A program made the translations under genes and the position numbers. Below are positions 1-6,630 of a stretch of 38,773 bases of DNA, one piece after another. The stretch comes from Plebeiibacterium sediminum (lineage in GTDB: Bacteria > Bacteroidota > Bacteroidia > Bacteroidales > Marinilabiliaceae), in NCBI RefSeq assembly GCF_026013605.1, contig NZ_JAPDPJ010000056.1, positions 1 to 38,773 on the forward strand, given 5' to 3'. The notes beneath the pieces were generated by a model. The model did not search any database. It saw nothing but the letters and a program-made list of their open reading frames with translations, and was not told the origin of the DNA. Numbering within the stretch: position 1 is the stretch's first letter; each line of letters opens with the position of its first letter.

Positions 1-36
1 TTCGCATTAAACAGAAACAATTAAAAATATCGTGAT

Positions 37-903
37 ATGAAACTTACAGTTAAAAACTACAAGGAAGCCACCAAAAATATTGACTTCAAAAAGTTGCCGG
101 AAGCAGCACAGGAAGCACATAAAGAGTTCGATTCATTTGCCGATTTCTACAATGAGGACAAGGACATAAAAGAGATGCTTGATAATCATTTCAAAATCGT
201 TGAACCTTACCTAAAGGATTCTGAAAAGAAAAGCTCTGCACCTAAGAAAGCACCAGCGAAGAAAAAGACTACCTCGTCACAAAAATCGACAAAAAATGTG
301 ACGAAGAAAGCTGCACCCAAAAGAACTGCCACAAAGAAAACGCCAGCACCTAAAAAAGCACAACGTAAACCTATTGAGGTTGATTTGATGCCATTGGAGA
401 TAAAAGTAATCAGACGTTATTTAAACTTCCACAATAAGAAGGTTACTGAACGTCAGGTATCGCTTTTGTATAAGGTGATTCAAAAGGCTGCTACCGAAAA
501 GACCATCCGCAAAACAAGCAAGTACGCCTCTGAAATTAAAAGCATAAGCAATGACCTTATCAAGACTTACAAAGATATGAATGGTACTTGCAAGTTTGAA
601 GTTCCGGATTCATTGTACACGAAGCTGAAAAAGATAGTGGATGACTATGGTGTTACTCCGGCAGTTGCATTGATTAAAAGGTTTATCAACCTGTATGGCA
701 ATATCACAAAGGCAAAAGCCCAACGCTTACTTACCACAGTTACAAATTCATTGAAAAATGGTAAGGTCAACAAGTCCGACAAGGAATTTGAACAGGTGAA
801 AAACGTGCAAAAGCATTTGCATGATTATCTGGAGAGCGATAAACTGCTTGTTACCAATGTTCAGTTAAAAGGCTTACAAGGAATTGCCGGATTGGGAAAG
901 TAA
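37..903 (+). CDS. Lysine-rich basic protein of phage-like element
   Basis: I do not recognise a named family. The 288-residue product has an acidic N-terminal part, then a low-complexity stretch at about residues 64-112 made of Lys, Ala, Pro, Ser and Thr (KKAPAKK, KKAAPKR and similar), resembling a histone H1 tail. A folded, mostly helical C-terminal half follows. There is no signal peptide or membrane segment. The basic tail suggests nucleic-acid binding (inference). It is the first gene of a co-directional series: the next gene starts 14 bp after its stop, and the lysis genes follow. The ATG is preceded by an AT-rich stretch without a clear Shine-Dalgarno, as is usual in Bacteroidota. It may be a DNA-organising protein of the element or a structural protein. 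The function is open. Confidence 0.75.
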   Translation: MKLTVKNYKEATKNIDFKKLPEAAQEAHKEFDSFADFYNEDKDIKEMLDNHFKIVEPYLKDSEKKSSAPKKAPAKKKTTSSQKSTKNVTKKAAPKRTATKKTPAPKKAQRKPIEVDLMPLEIKVIRRYLNFHNKKVTERQVSLLYKVIQKAATEKTIRKTSKYASEIKSISNDLIKTYKDMNGTCKFEVPDSLYTKLKKIVDDYGVTPAVALIKRFINLYGNITKAKAQRLLTTVTNSLKNGKVNKSDKEFEQVKNVQKHLHDYLESDKLLVTNVQLKGLQGIAGLGK

Positions 904-917
904 ATGCCACTACTTCC

Positions 918-1550
918 ATGCCCAAAAGTAGTGGCTCACAAAACAGGGCATTCAATCCCGGCACCACAAGAACCGCAGTCATTGCATCCGACCAGGTTGT
1001 TTTGGCAAACGACCTTGCCAAAATGAATTTTAAGACCATCTCAGTCAGGGGAAAGTTCGGCAAACTATTAGGTAAGCTGTATATCCCATTTTATATAATG
1101 ATTTACGGCTCGCGCTTTCATGGCAAGAGTACCGTAGCCCTGATGTTTGCCGATGAATTGGTAAAACAGCATGGCTATAAAGTCCTATATGTAGCCAATG
1201 AAGAAGGTGCAAAAGGAACAATGCAAGAGAAAGTTGTAAGGCTTGGGATTAATAGCCCAATTGGAATTATCGAGGACTACAATCCGAAACTATTCCGGGA
1301 TTACGATGTGGTATTTATCGATAGTACCCAAACAACGGATATTTCTCACGAGGAATTTAAAGAGCTGAAGAAACAGTTTCCGAACACCTCATTTGTAATC
1401 ATCAATCAGGCAAACAGAGATGGCAGCTCCAAAGGCGGAACGAAGTGGGAGCATATTGTAGATGCCATTATGCACATCGAAAACCAGAGTGCAACGATGG
1501 AGAAAAATCGCTTTCCGGAGGGCAGCACAGAAACCATTAAAATCTTTTAG
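918..1550 (+). CDS. Small P-loop ATPase, RecA/RadA-like fold
   Basis: The 210-residue protein is a minimal P-loop ATPase. Walker A is GSRFHGKST at residues 64-72, and a Walker B strand VVFID ends at D135. The stretch between them (VLYVANEEG) resembles the RadA/DnaB/KaiC core. At about residue 163 the VIINQ segment resembles the sensor strand of RecA-like proteins. The first 60 residues are a short extension without a recognisable domain. Phage single-strand annealing proteins of the Sak4 type have this size and core, so a recombination role is possible, but this is inference. It lies between the basic protein and the lysis cassette, 1 bp before the next start. The start is fixed because the nearer upstream ATG is in another frame that soon stops. 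Confidence 0.75.
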   Translation: MPKSSGSQNRAFNPGTTRTAVIASDQVVLANDLAKMNFKTISVRGKFGKLLGKLYIPFYIMIYGSRFHGKSTVALMFADELVKQHGYKVLYVANEEGAKGTMQEKVVRLGINSPIGIIEDYNPKLFRDYDVVFIDSTQTTDISHEEFKELKKQFPNTSFVIINQANRDGSSKGGTKWEHIVDAIMHIENQSATMEKNRFPEGSTETIKIF

Positions 1551-1551
1551 C

Positions 1552-1884
1552 ATGGAAGAAATGACAATAAAATTCTATTGGCTTGTTATCGGTGCTTTTA
1601 GTTCGATAATCGTTGGTGTGGTTTCCTTCATCATCCGCAATGCCATTTCAAAGAATGCCACAAAAGAAACGGTGGATGCCAAAACCGATTTATTGGAAAA
1701 AGATATTCAGCACTTGACAAAGGAGCTTGCTTCATGCGAAAACAAGTTTACGGTACTGCATAAACGAATATCGGATTTAAGGGACAGCTCCAAGGAGATT
1801 TATGTGAGCAAGGAATTATTCCACCAAACCATTAAGCAGCTTAACGAGAAGCTCGATACCATATTAAAATTTGTAGAACGATGA
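1552..1884 (+). CDS. Small membrane protein with coiled coil, lysis cassette
   Basis: The 110-residue product has one N-terminal membrane segment at about residues 6-28 (WLVIGAFSSIIVGVVSFII). A long predicted coiled coil follows, with heptad-spaced Leu/Ile to the C-terminus. This topology is usual for small phage proteins encoded beside holins, such as spanin-like or holin-associated proteins, but no family is assigned. I chose the ATG just after the preceding stop, because the longer reading frame would overlap the ATPase gene by 90 bp in another frame. Its stop overlaps the holin start (ATGA), which indicates translational coupling. Confidence 0.7.
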   Translation: MEEMTIKFYWLVIGAFSSIIVGVVSFIIRNAISKNATKETVDAKTDLLEKDIQHLTKELASCENKFTVLHKRISDLRDSSKEIYVSKELFHQTIKQLNEKLDTILKFVER

Positions 1885-2294
1885 GAAAGTTATTTGGAAA
1901 GGTAATCAATGCCGGAGCTGCGGAAACCTTAAAAGAAGGCACAAAACTAATTGATGAAATATTCACCACACAAGAAGAAAAGCTCCAGGGGAAAATGGAA
2001 CTTTTTAAGATGGCGGTAGCAGACAGGAGTTCCGCCAGAGAGATGTATCAGAAGGACAGTTGGCTTCAAAAAGCCTTTGCAATCTTCTTCTTGCTTGCTT
2101 GGTGCAGTTTAACTTTCGTAATGCTGAACTACTTCATTTTCGATACCATTCAGCTTGATGATTGGCAAATAGCATTTGTAAGCAGTATCAACGGTGGAAT
2201 ATCCACCAAACTAAGCACCATTATTGACTTTCTTTTTGGTGGTGCAATATCAGGAGTTAACGATGTCAAACTTAAAAACAGACGTAAACAATGA
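1881..2294 (+). CDS. Phage holin, GTA/3TM-like
   Basis: The 137-residue protein has an amphipathic N-terminal helix rich in Glu and Lys, then a segment with DRSSAREMYQKDSW just before the first membrane span (about residues 64-86). A second hydrophobic stretch lies at about 95-122, and a basic tail (KLKNRRKQ) ends the protein. The layout matches holins of the GTA_holin_3TM type: helix, Ser-Ser motif, membrane hairpin, basic C-terminus. Holins make holes in the inner membrane so that endolysin reaches the peptidoglycan. The start overlaps the stop of the preceding gene and the stop overlaps the start of the endolysin, both as ATGA, so the three form one translational unit. The assignment rests on topology and context, not on a strongly conserved motif. 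Confidence 0.7.
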   Translation: MRKLFGKVINAGAAETLKEGTKLIDEIFTTQEEKLQGKMELFKMAVADRSSAREMYQKDSWLQKAFAIFFLLAWCSLTFVMLNYFIFDTIQLDDWQIAFVSSINGGISTKLSTIIDFLFGGAISGVNDVKLKNRRKQ

Positions 2295-2851
2295 AAACAT
2301 TTGATGAGTTGTTTGATGGTGTAATCAAACACGAAGGCTATTATGCCAACGTTGATGGTGACCGAGGTGGTGAAACCTACATGGGGATTGCCCGGAATTT
2401 GCATCCCGATTGGGAAGGATGGCAATACATTGATGCCTACAAAGAAACCTATGGTGAAATACCTTGGAACTTTAAGATTGATGTTCCTCAATTAACACAA
2501 CTTGTAAAGGATTTTTATCAGCAGACCTTTTACAAAAGGTTTAAAATTGATGAAATCTCCAATGGTTCACTACAAGAAATCATTTTTGACTGGTGTGTTA
2601 ATAGTGGAGTATGGGGAGCCAGGGGCGTTCAACGTGTATTAAACCAATTCTTTGATGCCGACTTGAAAATGGATGGGATTATCGGTAAAATGACAATTGA
2701 AGCGATTGCAAATTGCCAACCAAAGGAACTATTTTGGGAAATCAAAAAAGCTCGAATCCGCTATTACCACAAGATTGCAAAAAAAGGTAAGAATCATTTG
2801 TTTTTGGAAGGTTGGTTAAAACGGATTGGGAAGATAAATTTTGAAGAATAA
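2291..2851 (+). CDS. GH108 endolysin (N-acetylmuramidase)
   Basis: The 186-residue protein starts with a GH108-type lysozyme domain. The catalytic Glu is in the motif IKHEGYY (E15), followed by the family's DRGGETYMGIA segment. The C-terminal half, with VLNQFFDADLKMDGIIG, resembles the peptidoglycan-binding module (PG_binding_3) usually fused to GH108. Length fits the family (about 170-190 residues). It has no signal peptide, so it needs the upstream holin for export. Its role is cleavage of MurNAc-GlcNAc bonds at host lysis. It is the last gene of the lysis cassette and is followed 29 bp later by a strong terminator. Confidence 0.92.
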   Translation: MKTFDELFDGVIKHEGYYANVDGDRGGETYMGIARNLHPDWEGWQYIDAYKETYGEIPWNFKIDVPQLTQLVKDFYQQTFYKRFKIDEISNGSLQEIIFDWCVNSGVWGARGVQRVLNQFFDADLKMDGIIGKMTIEAIANCQPKELFWEIKKARIRYYHKIAKKGKNHLFLEGWLKRIGKINFEE

Positions 2852-2880
2852 AAGCAATGAAGAATTCATATTATCATTGA

Positions 2881-2910
2881 AAAGGAATCCGCATAGAGGA
2901 TTCCTTTTTT
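2881..2910 (+). terminator. Rho-independent terminator after endolysin
   Basis: A perfect 10-bp stem (AAAGGAATCC paired with GGATTCCTTT) with a 7-nt loop ends in a run of T. It closes the lysis operon and separates it from the HNH/deiminase cargo. Confidence 0.9.
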
Positions 2911-2998
2911 GTTATCAGTCTCTTTGTTTCAGAGATTTTAGACTATTTTTATAGGATTACAAATTTGCAGAAAAGCGAAATCAGTTACAGAATTAAGA

Positions 2999-3487
2999 AT
3001 GGAAGACAATAAAATCCTACAAAATAAATTTTTAGAACTAGCTGTAATGAAAAGACTAAACTATGACAGTATTTCTAAAGAGTTAGGCATAGACAGAAAA
3101 GTATTTTCTCCTTGGTGGGATGAACTTGAAGAAGAAAGGAAGTACTTATCAATGATTCGTGATAAATGGCTGGCTAAATGCCCTGAATTAGATTTTTATG
3201 AGTTCAAGGATTGGTATGAAAACACGGACAAAAAGTGTTATTACTGTGAAATAACCGAAGATGACTTGGCAAAATTATGGCAAAATCATCCTGATTTAAC
3301 CAAAAGGAATAGAGGACGAAAACTTGAAATAGAAAGGCTTGAACCTAATCTACCATATAGTGTTACTACCAACTTGGTTTTTTCTTGCTACTGGTGCAAC
3401 AATGCAAAAACAGACACTTTCACACAGGATGAGTTTTTGAAAGTCGGAAAGGTTATTAAAGATATTTGGAAAAACAGGTTAAAATGA
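2999..3487 (+). CDS. HNH-type endonuclease with zinc-binding cysteines
   Basis: The 162-residue protein has an N-terminal helix-turn-helix-like segment (SISKELGIDRKVFSPWW, residues 25-40). A C-terminal HNH-like domain follows, with two Cys-x2-Cys pairs (C80/C83 and C130/C133) that would bind structural zinc. Between them is the core LEIERLEPNLPYS, and after them CNNAKTDTF, which matches small HNH endonucleases (NLVFSCYWCNNAK). The first His of the classical HNH triad is not obvious: the corresponding segment reads EIERLEP, as in a divergent subgroup. The stop codon overlaps the start of the deiminase-like gene. It is located just after a phage lysis operon and is AT-rich, which suggests cargo of the element. 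The DNA target is unknown; homing, packaging or defence are all possible. Confidence 0.8.
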   Translation: MEDNKILQNKFLELAVMKRLNYDSISKELGIDRKVFSPWWDELEEERKYLSMIRDKWLAKCPELDFYEFKDWYENTDKKCYYCEITEDDLAKLWQNHPDLTKRNRGRKLEIERLEPNLPYSVTTNLVFSCYWCNNAKTDTFTQDEFLKVGKVIKDIWKNRLK

Positions 3488-4332
3488 TTGCAGACAATGA
3501 AACAAATAAGGTATTTCTATCAGGTAAATTAAAGGAGAATTATAAAAAGACCTGTGAAGAAATAGAATATGCACTAAGAGCTGTCAATGGCAATTATGGA
3601 TTTTTACCGAATACTAATGATATTTGGGCTAGAGATTATATGCCTATTCAGGTATCAGGAAGCACATTTATAGAATACAGGTATGACCCTGATTATTTAC
3701 AGGGAGCAACACCCAAAAGAAGAGGCATTAAAACATATCCAGATATTGTTTGTGATGCAATTGGGTTAAAAACTCAGAAGAGTGATTTGATTTTAGATGG
3801 AGGTAATGTCGTCAAATCTTCGAATGTAATTATTCTCACAGATAAAGCTCTCAAAGAGAACAAACCTAAATACAATAAAACTGAATTTATAAAAAATCTA
3901 CATTCAACGTTTGAGGTTGAGAAGGTTGTTTTAATTCCTTGGGATAATGATTGTGAATTTGGTCACTCTGATGGAATGCTTCGTTTTATTGATAATGAAA
4001 CTGTATTAGTTAGTGGTTTCTATGAACATGTTGACAATCAACTAAAGGAAGGTATAATAAACTCCTTAAAAAAAGCCAAGCTAAATATTGAATGGTTAAG
4101 GTGTGAGCAGAAAGAATCAGAAGATAATATTGCGTACATCAATTTTCTACAAACTAAAGACTACCTTTTCTTGCCTAAATTAAATACAGACCAAGACCAA
4201 ACAGCGTTGGAGCAGATTAAATACTATTTCAAGGATTATTCAAAAAATAAAAGAATCTTTCAAATTAACATGACCGAAATAGTGAAATATGGAGGTGCAT
4301 TGAACTGTATTTCTTGGACTATTAAAGAGTAA
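3484..4332 (+). CDS. Agmatine deiminase / peptidylarginine deiminase (PAD_porph) family protein
   Basis: The 282-residue product has the signature positions of the guanidino-modifying PAD_porph family: WARDYMP (D51), LDGGN (D105), GHSDGMLRF (H161, D163), and a C-terminal GGALNC with the nucleophile C275. Known members hydrolyse agmatine or peptidyl-arginine to citrulline-type products and ammonia. This copy is short (agmatine deiminases are usually about 340-370 residues) and has MP where most have GP after WxRD, so the substrate may differ. I chose the ATG that overlaps the HNH stop (ATGA) over a TTG 18 bp upstream. There is no signal peptide, so it is cytoplasmic. Its coupling to an HNH nuclease, not to putrescine genes, suggests a role in the element rather than in polyamine metabolism (inference). 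Confidence 0.88.
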   Translation: MIADNETNKVFLSGKLKENYKKTCEEIEYALRAVNGNYGFLPNTNDIWARDYMPIQVSGSTFIEYRYDPDYLQGATPKRRGIKTYPDIVCDAIGLKTQKSDLILDGGNVVKSSNVIILTDKALKENKPKYNKTEFIKNLHSTFEVEKVVLIPWDNDCEFGHSDGMLRFIDNETVLVSGFYEHVDNQLKEGIINSLKKAKLNIEWLRCEQKESEDNIAYINFLQTKDYLFLPKLNTDQDQTALEQIKYYFKDYSKNKRIFQINMTEIVKYGGALNCISWTIKE

Positions 4333-4418
4333 AAAAATGCAATTACAAGCGTCCATATAACTAATTGATTTCTTGTTAATCTAAACAATCATTATCACAC
4401 AATTATTTCCCTACGAAA

Positions 4419-6044
4419 ATGGCAAGACTAAATATTCACGGTAACATTATTTTAACTTTTGAATTTGAAGCATATGTAGATGTTTATTGGAAAGAACTCT
4501 CTGAATTTATTATTGAAAAATATGGAAATAAAGTTTTTGATGACAACAACGAAGTTGAAGCAATACTTTTAGACTCCTTTGATTTTTTTCTGAAAAAATT
4601 TCAATCATTAATTGAGGAAGAAAAGACCTTTTCATTCTTTTTATATACATTTTTTCTAAACGAACAGTCATGGGATTTTTTAATCAAAATACGCAGTGGT
4701 CATTCATTAGGAGAAGTAAATGAGAATGATTTTTCAATTTATCGAAGAGTGTTAAAATTAATTTTAGAACAAGGATGCGATATTGATTTAGCTTCGGGAG
4801 ACTTTCCTACTGGAGCGCAAGTTTTAGAATTTGATGAAAAGATTCAAAAGTTATATTATTTAGGTAGCTGGATATATACATTTGCTGAACAGATTGCATA
4901 TCAAAAGATGATTGGGAATGCGCATACAGTGGATTTTGATTCAGCAAAAATGATCGGTGTAGAATGGAAAAAACATTATGACAAAGTATATACAGAAATT
5001 ATAAAGAGTGAAATCCCGGAAGATTACTCAAATGGCGTATACGATATTAATGCTGTGAGAGATTTAAAAACGGCATTAAATTCTTGTTTTAATATAGAAT
5101 ATGATGAAGCAATCTCCATTATTTTTCAGGTTAAGCGTCATTTTAGTAATTCAGACCTTCAAACAATTGAACCATATGTTCTTCCTATCAATCTAGCATA
5201 TATTAGAGGCATCGAAACCATTGATGCTGAAAACTTCTATAATGGAATGTCAATTTCGAGAACTAATAAACTTTCTTTGCAAGATGCAATTCTCAAACCT
5301 TATTCTACAGAAAGGTATATGTACAGACCTATTCTGATATATAATATTGATGGAGTAGAAAGAGCATTAATTGGAGAAGGTAAATTAACTGAATCTTTAT
5401 ATATTTTAGCTAATAATGCCATAAGTTGGAACACTATACCCAAAGATTGGAGACTGAACAAATGTATGGTAAGATTTATGAGTCGCAAAGGTAATGAGCA
5501 TGATAAAATTTTAGAAGATAAAATAGAAGCTCTTCTTCTTAAAAACAAATATCGTTACTGTAGAAATATAAAATCCTTTAAAAGACCTAATCAAAACAAC
5601 TTAAATATAGACAACCACCTTGCAGGAGAAATTGATTTCATCATTGTAAATGATAATGCAAGAAAAATATTTGTTGCAGATTCAAAATATAATAAGTCTA
5701 AATATGAGGCCGTAGGTTACCGATCTGATTATTCCAATTTCCTAAAATCATACGAACCTCAATTATCCAAAAAAGTTAATTGGATTAGAGAAAACAAAAT
5801 TATACTTCAAGAACATTTGAAAATAATTTATAACCTTTCTGATTATAGCATTACAAGTTATGATGTTGAAGGTCTGTTTTTTATTAATACTCCTACTTTT
5901 TATATGTACAATGGTACTTACAAAGCAATTACCATTAACAAATTTGAAAGTTTTCTTTTGGGTGAATATACACTTCCGGTTCTGGAGTATCGAGATTGCA
6001 CTGGGAAAGTAATTAATATACAACACCCATATTTTAAGGAATAA
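4419..6044 (+). CDS. PD-(D/E)XK nuclease-like protein of unknown family
   Basis: The 541-residue protein has no signal peptide or membrane segment. Its first 370 residues are helical and match nothing I know. The C-terminal part has a PD-(D/E)XK signature: GEIDFIIV (E404, D406) followed by KIFVADSKY (D421, K423), the E-x-D ... D-x-K order seen in restriction and Mrr-like nucleases. This fits a sequence-specific or modification-dependent DNA-cleaving effector, as in LlaJI/McrC-like or standalone defence nucleases, but no companion helicase or methylase is visible. It starts 86 bp after the deiminase gene and is followed at once by a terminator and the tRNA-Leu. It is very AT-rich, which points to recent acquisition. 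The nuclease motif is reliable; the biological role is inferred. Confidence 0.75.
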   Translation: MARLNIHGNIILTFEFEAYVDVYWKELSEFIIEKYGNKVFDDNNEVEAILLDSFDFFLKKFQSLIEEEKTFSFFLYTFFLNEQSWDFLIKIRSGHSLGEVNENDFSIYRRVLKLILEQGCDIDLASGDFPTGAQVLEFDEKIQKLYYLGSWIYTFAEQIAYQKMIGNAHTVDFDSAKMIGVEWKKHYDKVYTEIIKSEIPEDYSNGVYDINAVRDLKTALNSCFNIEYDEAISIIFQVKRHFSNSDLQTIEPYVLPINLAYIRGIETIDAENFYNGMSISRTNKLSLQDAILKPYSTERYMYRPILIYNIDGVERALIGEGKLTESLYILANNAISWNTIPKDWRLNKCMVRFMSRKGNEHDKILEDKIEALLLKNKYRYCRNIKSFKRPNQNNLNIDNHLAGEIDFIIVNDNARKIFVADSKYNKSKYEAVGYRSDYSNFLKSYEPQLSKKVNWIRENKIILQEHLKIIYNLSDYSITSYDVEGLFFINTPTFYMYNGTYKAITINKFESFLLGEYTLPVLEYRDCTGKVINIQHPYFKE

Positions 6045-6048
6045 CAAA

Positions 6049-6086
6049 AAACTCCCGAATGAAATAAATCAATCGGGAGTTTTTTT
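6049..6086 (+). terminator. Bidirectional terminator between nuclease gene and tRNA-Leu
   Basis: A 10-bp stem (AAACTCCCGA paired with TCGGGAGTTT) with a 14-nt loop is flanked by A-run and T-run, so it can stop transcription from both sides: the nuclease gene on plus and the tRNA-Leu on minus. It starts 4 bp after the nuclease stop codon. Confidence 0.85.
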
Positions 6087-6088
6087 GT

Positions 6089-6171
6089 GCCCAGAGCGGG
6101 ACTCGAACCCGCACGCCCTAACGAGCACTGGCCCCTCAAGCCAGCTTGTCTACCAATTTCAACATCTGGGC
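6089..6171 (-). tRNA. tRNA-Leu (GAG)
   Basis: On the minus strand the 83-nt sequence folds as a class II tRNA. The acceptor stem GCCCAGA pairs with TCTGGGC, the anticodon stem CTGGC with GCCAG, the loop TTGAGGG carries anticodon GAG, a long variable arm follows, and the T-arm is CGGG-TTCGAGT-CCCG. All stems pair, so it should be functional. It has its own -7 element 12 bp upstream. It lies 139 bp from a truncated second tRNA-Leu(GAG) 5' half on the same strand, which suggests this copy is carried by the integrated element and replaces the broken host gene (inference). Confidence 0.95.
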
Positions 6172-6182
6172 AGATGTCTATT

Positions 6183-6190
6183 CAAATTTA
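6183..6190 (-). promoter_or_regulatory. -7 promoter element of tRNA-Leu
   Basis: On the minus strand this reads TAAATTTG, an exact match to the Bacteroidota -7 consensus TAnnTTTG. It ends 11 bp before the tRNA, the same distance as the -7 element of tRNA-Gly. A TTCG lies 19 bp further upstream at the place of the -33 box (consensus TTTG) and falls in the tandem 11-bp repeat. Confidence 0.6.
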
Positions 6191-6203
6191 TCTTTTTACA
6201 GAA

Positions 6204-6225
6204 TGTTTCCGAATTGTTTCCGAAT
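6204..6225. repeat. Tandem 11-bp repeat, two perfect copies
   Basis: TGTTTCCGAAT occurs twice head to tail, followed by a partial third copy (AAATTCCG). The 11-bp period is about one helical turn. It sits between the intact tRNA-Leu and the truncated one, inside the supposed element terminus. Integrase arm-type sites often look like this, but it could also be fortuitous. Confidence 0.7.
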
Positions 6226-6254
6226 AAATTCCGTATTTTTGTTTTACGTTCTTT

Positions 6255-6296
6255 AAAAACCTAGTATTAATCAGCTATTGCAGCTCTTTAACACTA
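6255..6296 (-). terminator. Terminator-like hairpin after truncated tRNA-Leu
   Basis: Read on the minus strand, a 15-position stem (TAGTGTTAAAGAGCT against AGCTGATTAATACTA, two mismatches and one G-T pair) with a 5-nt loop is followed by GGTTTTT. It would stop transcripts that come from the tRNA-Gly promoter through the tRNA fragment. It may instead be a protein-binding inverted repeat of the element end. Confidence 0.5.
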
Positions 6297-6309
6297 AATT
6301 TTCGTAAAT

Positions 6310-6350
6310 GCCCCTCAACCGTGCCTGTCTACCAATTTCAGCACTTGGGC
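6310..6350 (-). pseudogene. Truncated tRNA-Leu (GAG), 5' half only
   Basis: On the minus strand the 41 nt run from the tRNA 5' end (GCCCAAGTGCTG) through the D-arm (AAATTGGTAGACAGG) to the anticodon loop TTGAGGG. They then end abruptly in unrelated sequence with no pairing 3' strand (CCGTG would be expected). It matches the 5' half of the intact tRNA-Leu at 34 of 41 positions and shares the last nine bases, TTGAGGGGC, exactly. The differences in the acceptor and anticodon stems mean the intact tRNA's 3' half would not pair with it, so it comes from a different tRNA-Leu gene. It lies 52 bp downstream of tRNA-Gly, as a second gene of a Gly-Leu tRNA operon would. Most likely it is the host half of a tRNA split by element insertion. 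Confidence 0.8.
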
Positions 6351-6402
6351 TAAATAAAAAAAGAGCGACTTACAGTATCACCCTTTGCTGTATTTTTGAA
6401 GA

Positions 6403-6474
<72 letters not shown>

Positions 6475-6485
6475 AATTGCGAGTG

Positions 6486-6493
6486 CAAAAATA
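6486..6493 (-). promoter_or_regulatory. -7 promoter element of tRNA-Gly
   Basis: The minus strand reads TATTTTTG, an exact TAnnTTTG match, 11 bp upstream of the tRNA 5' end. No clear TTTG -33 box is seen at the expected distance. Confidence 0.5.
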
Positions 6494-6630
6494 TAAAAAT
6501 ATTCTATTGTTGTATATTTAACCTTGTAAAAAATTATTTTTTTCATTTTTTCAAATCGAAACCATATTTATAAAAACATTTTTCGCTTTATTGCGTAGAA
6601 CAATGGCAACACTAAATATAATTCTAAAGA

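Noticed and set aside
1462-1551. Extended N-terminus for the coiled-coil lysis protein
   Set aside because: It would overlap the ATPase gene in another frame; the ATG right after the ATPase stop fits the compact spacing of the operon and gives a proper membrane-anchor start.
2150-2491. Minus-strand open frame of 113 codons over the holin/endolysin junction
   Set aside because: It is antisense to two well-supported genes and its sequence is a shadow of their codon bias.
3466-3483. TTG start for the deiminase-like gene, 18 bp upstream
   Set aside because: The ATG overlapping the HNH stop is a standard coupled start, and the extra six residues show no family similarity.
5763-6139. Minus-strand frames running from the nuclease gene into tRNA-Leu
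   Set aside because: One would translate the tRNA and the other is antisense to the PD-(D/E)XK gene; neither has protein-like features.
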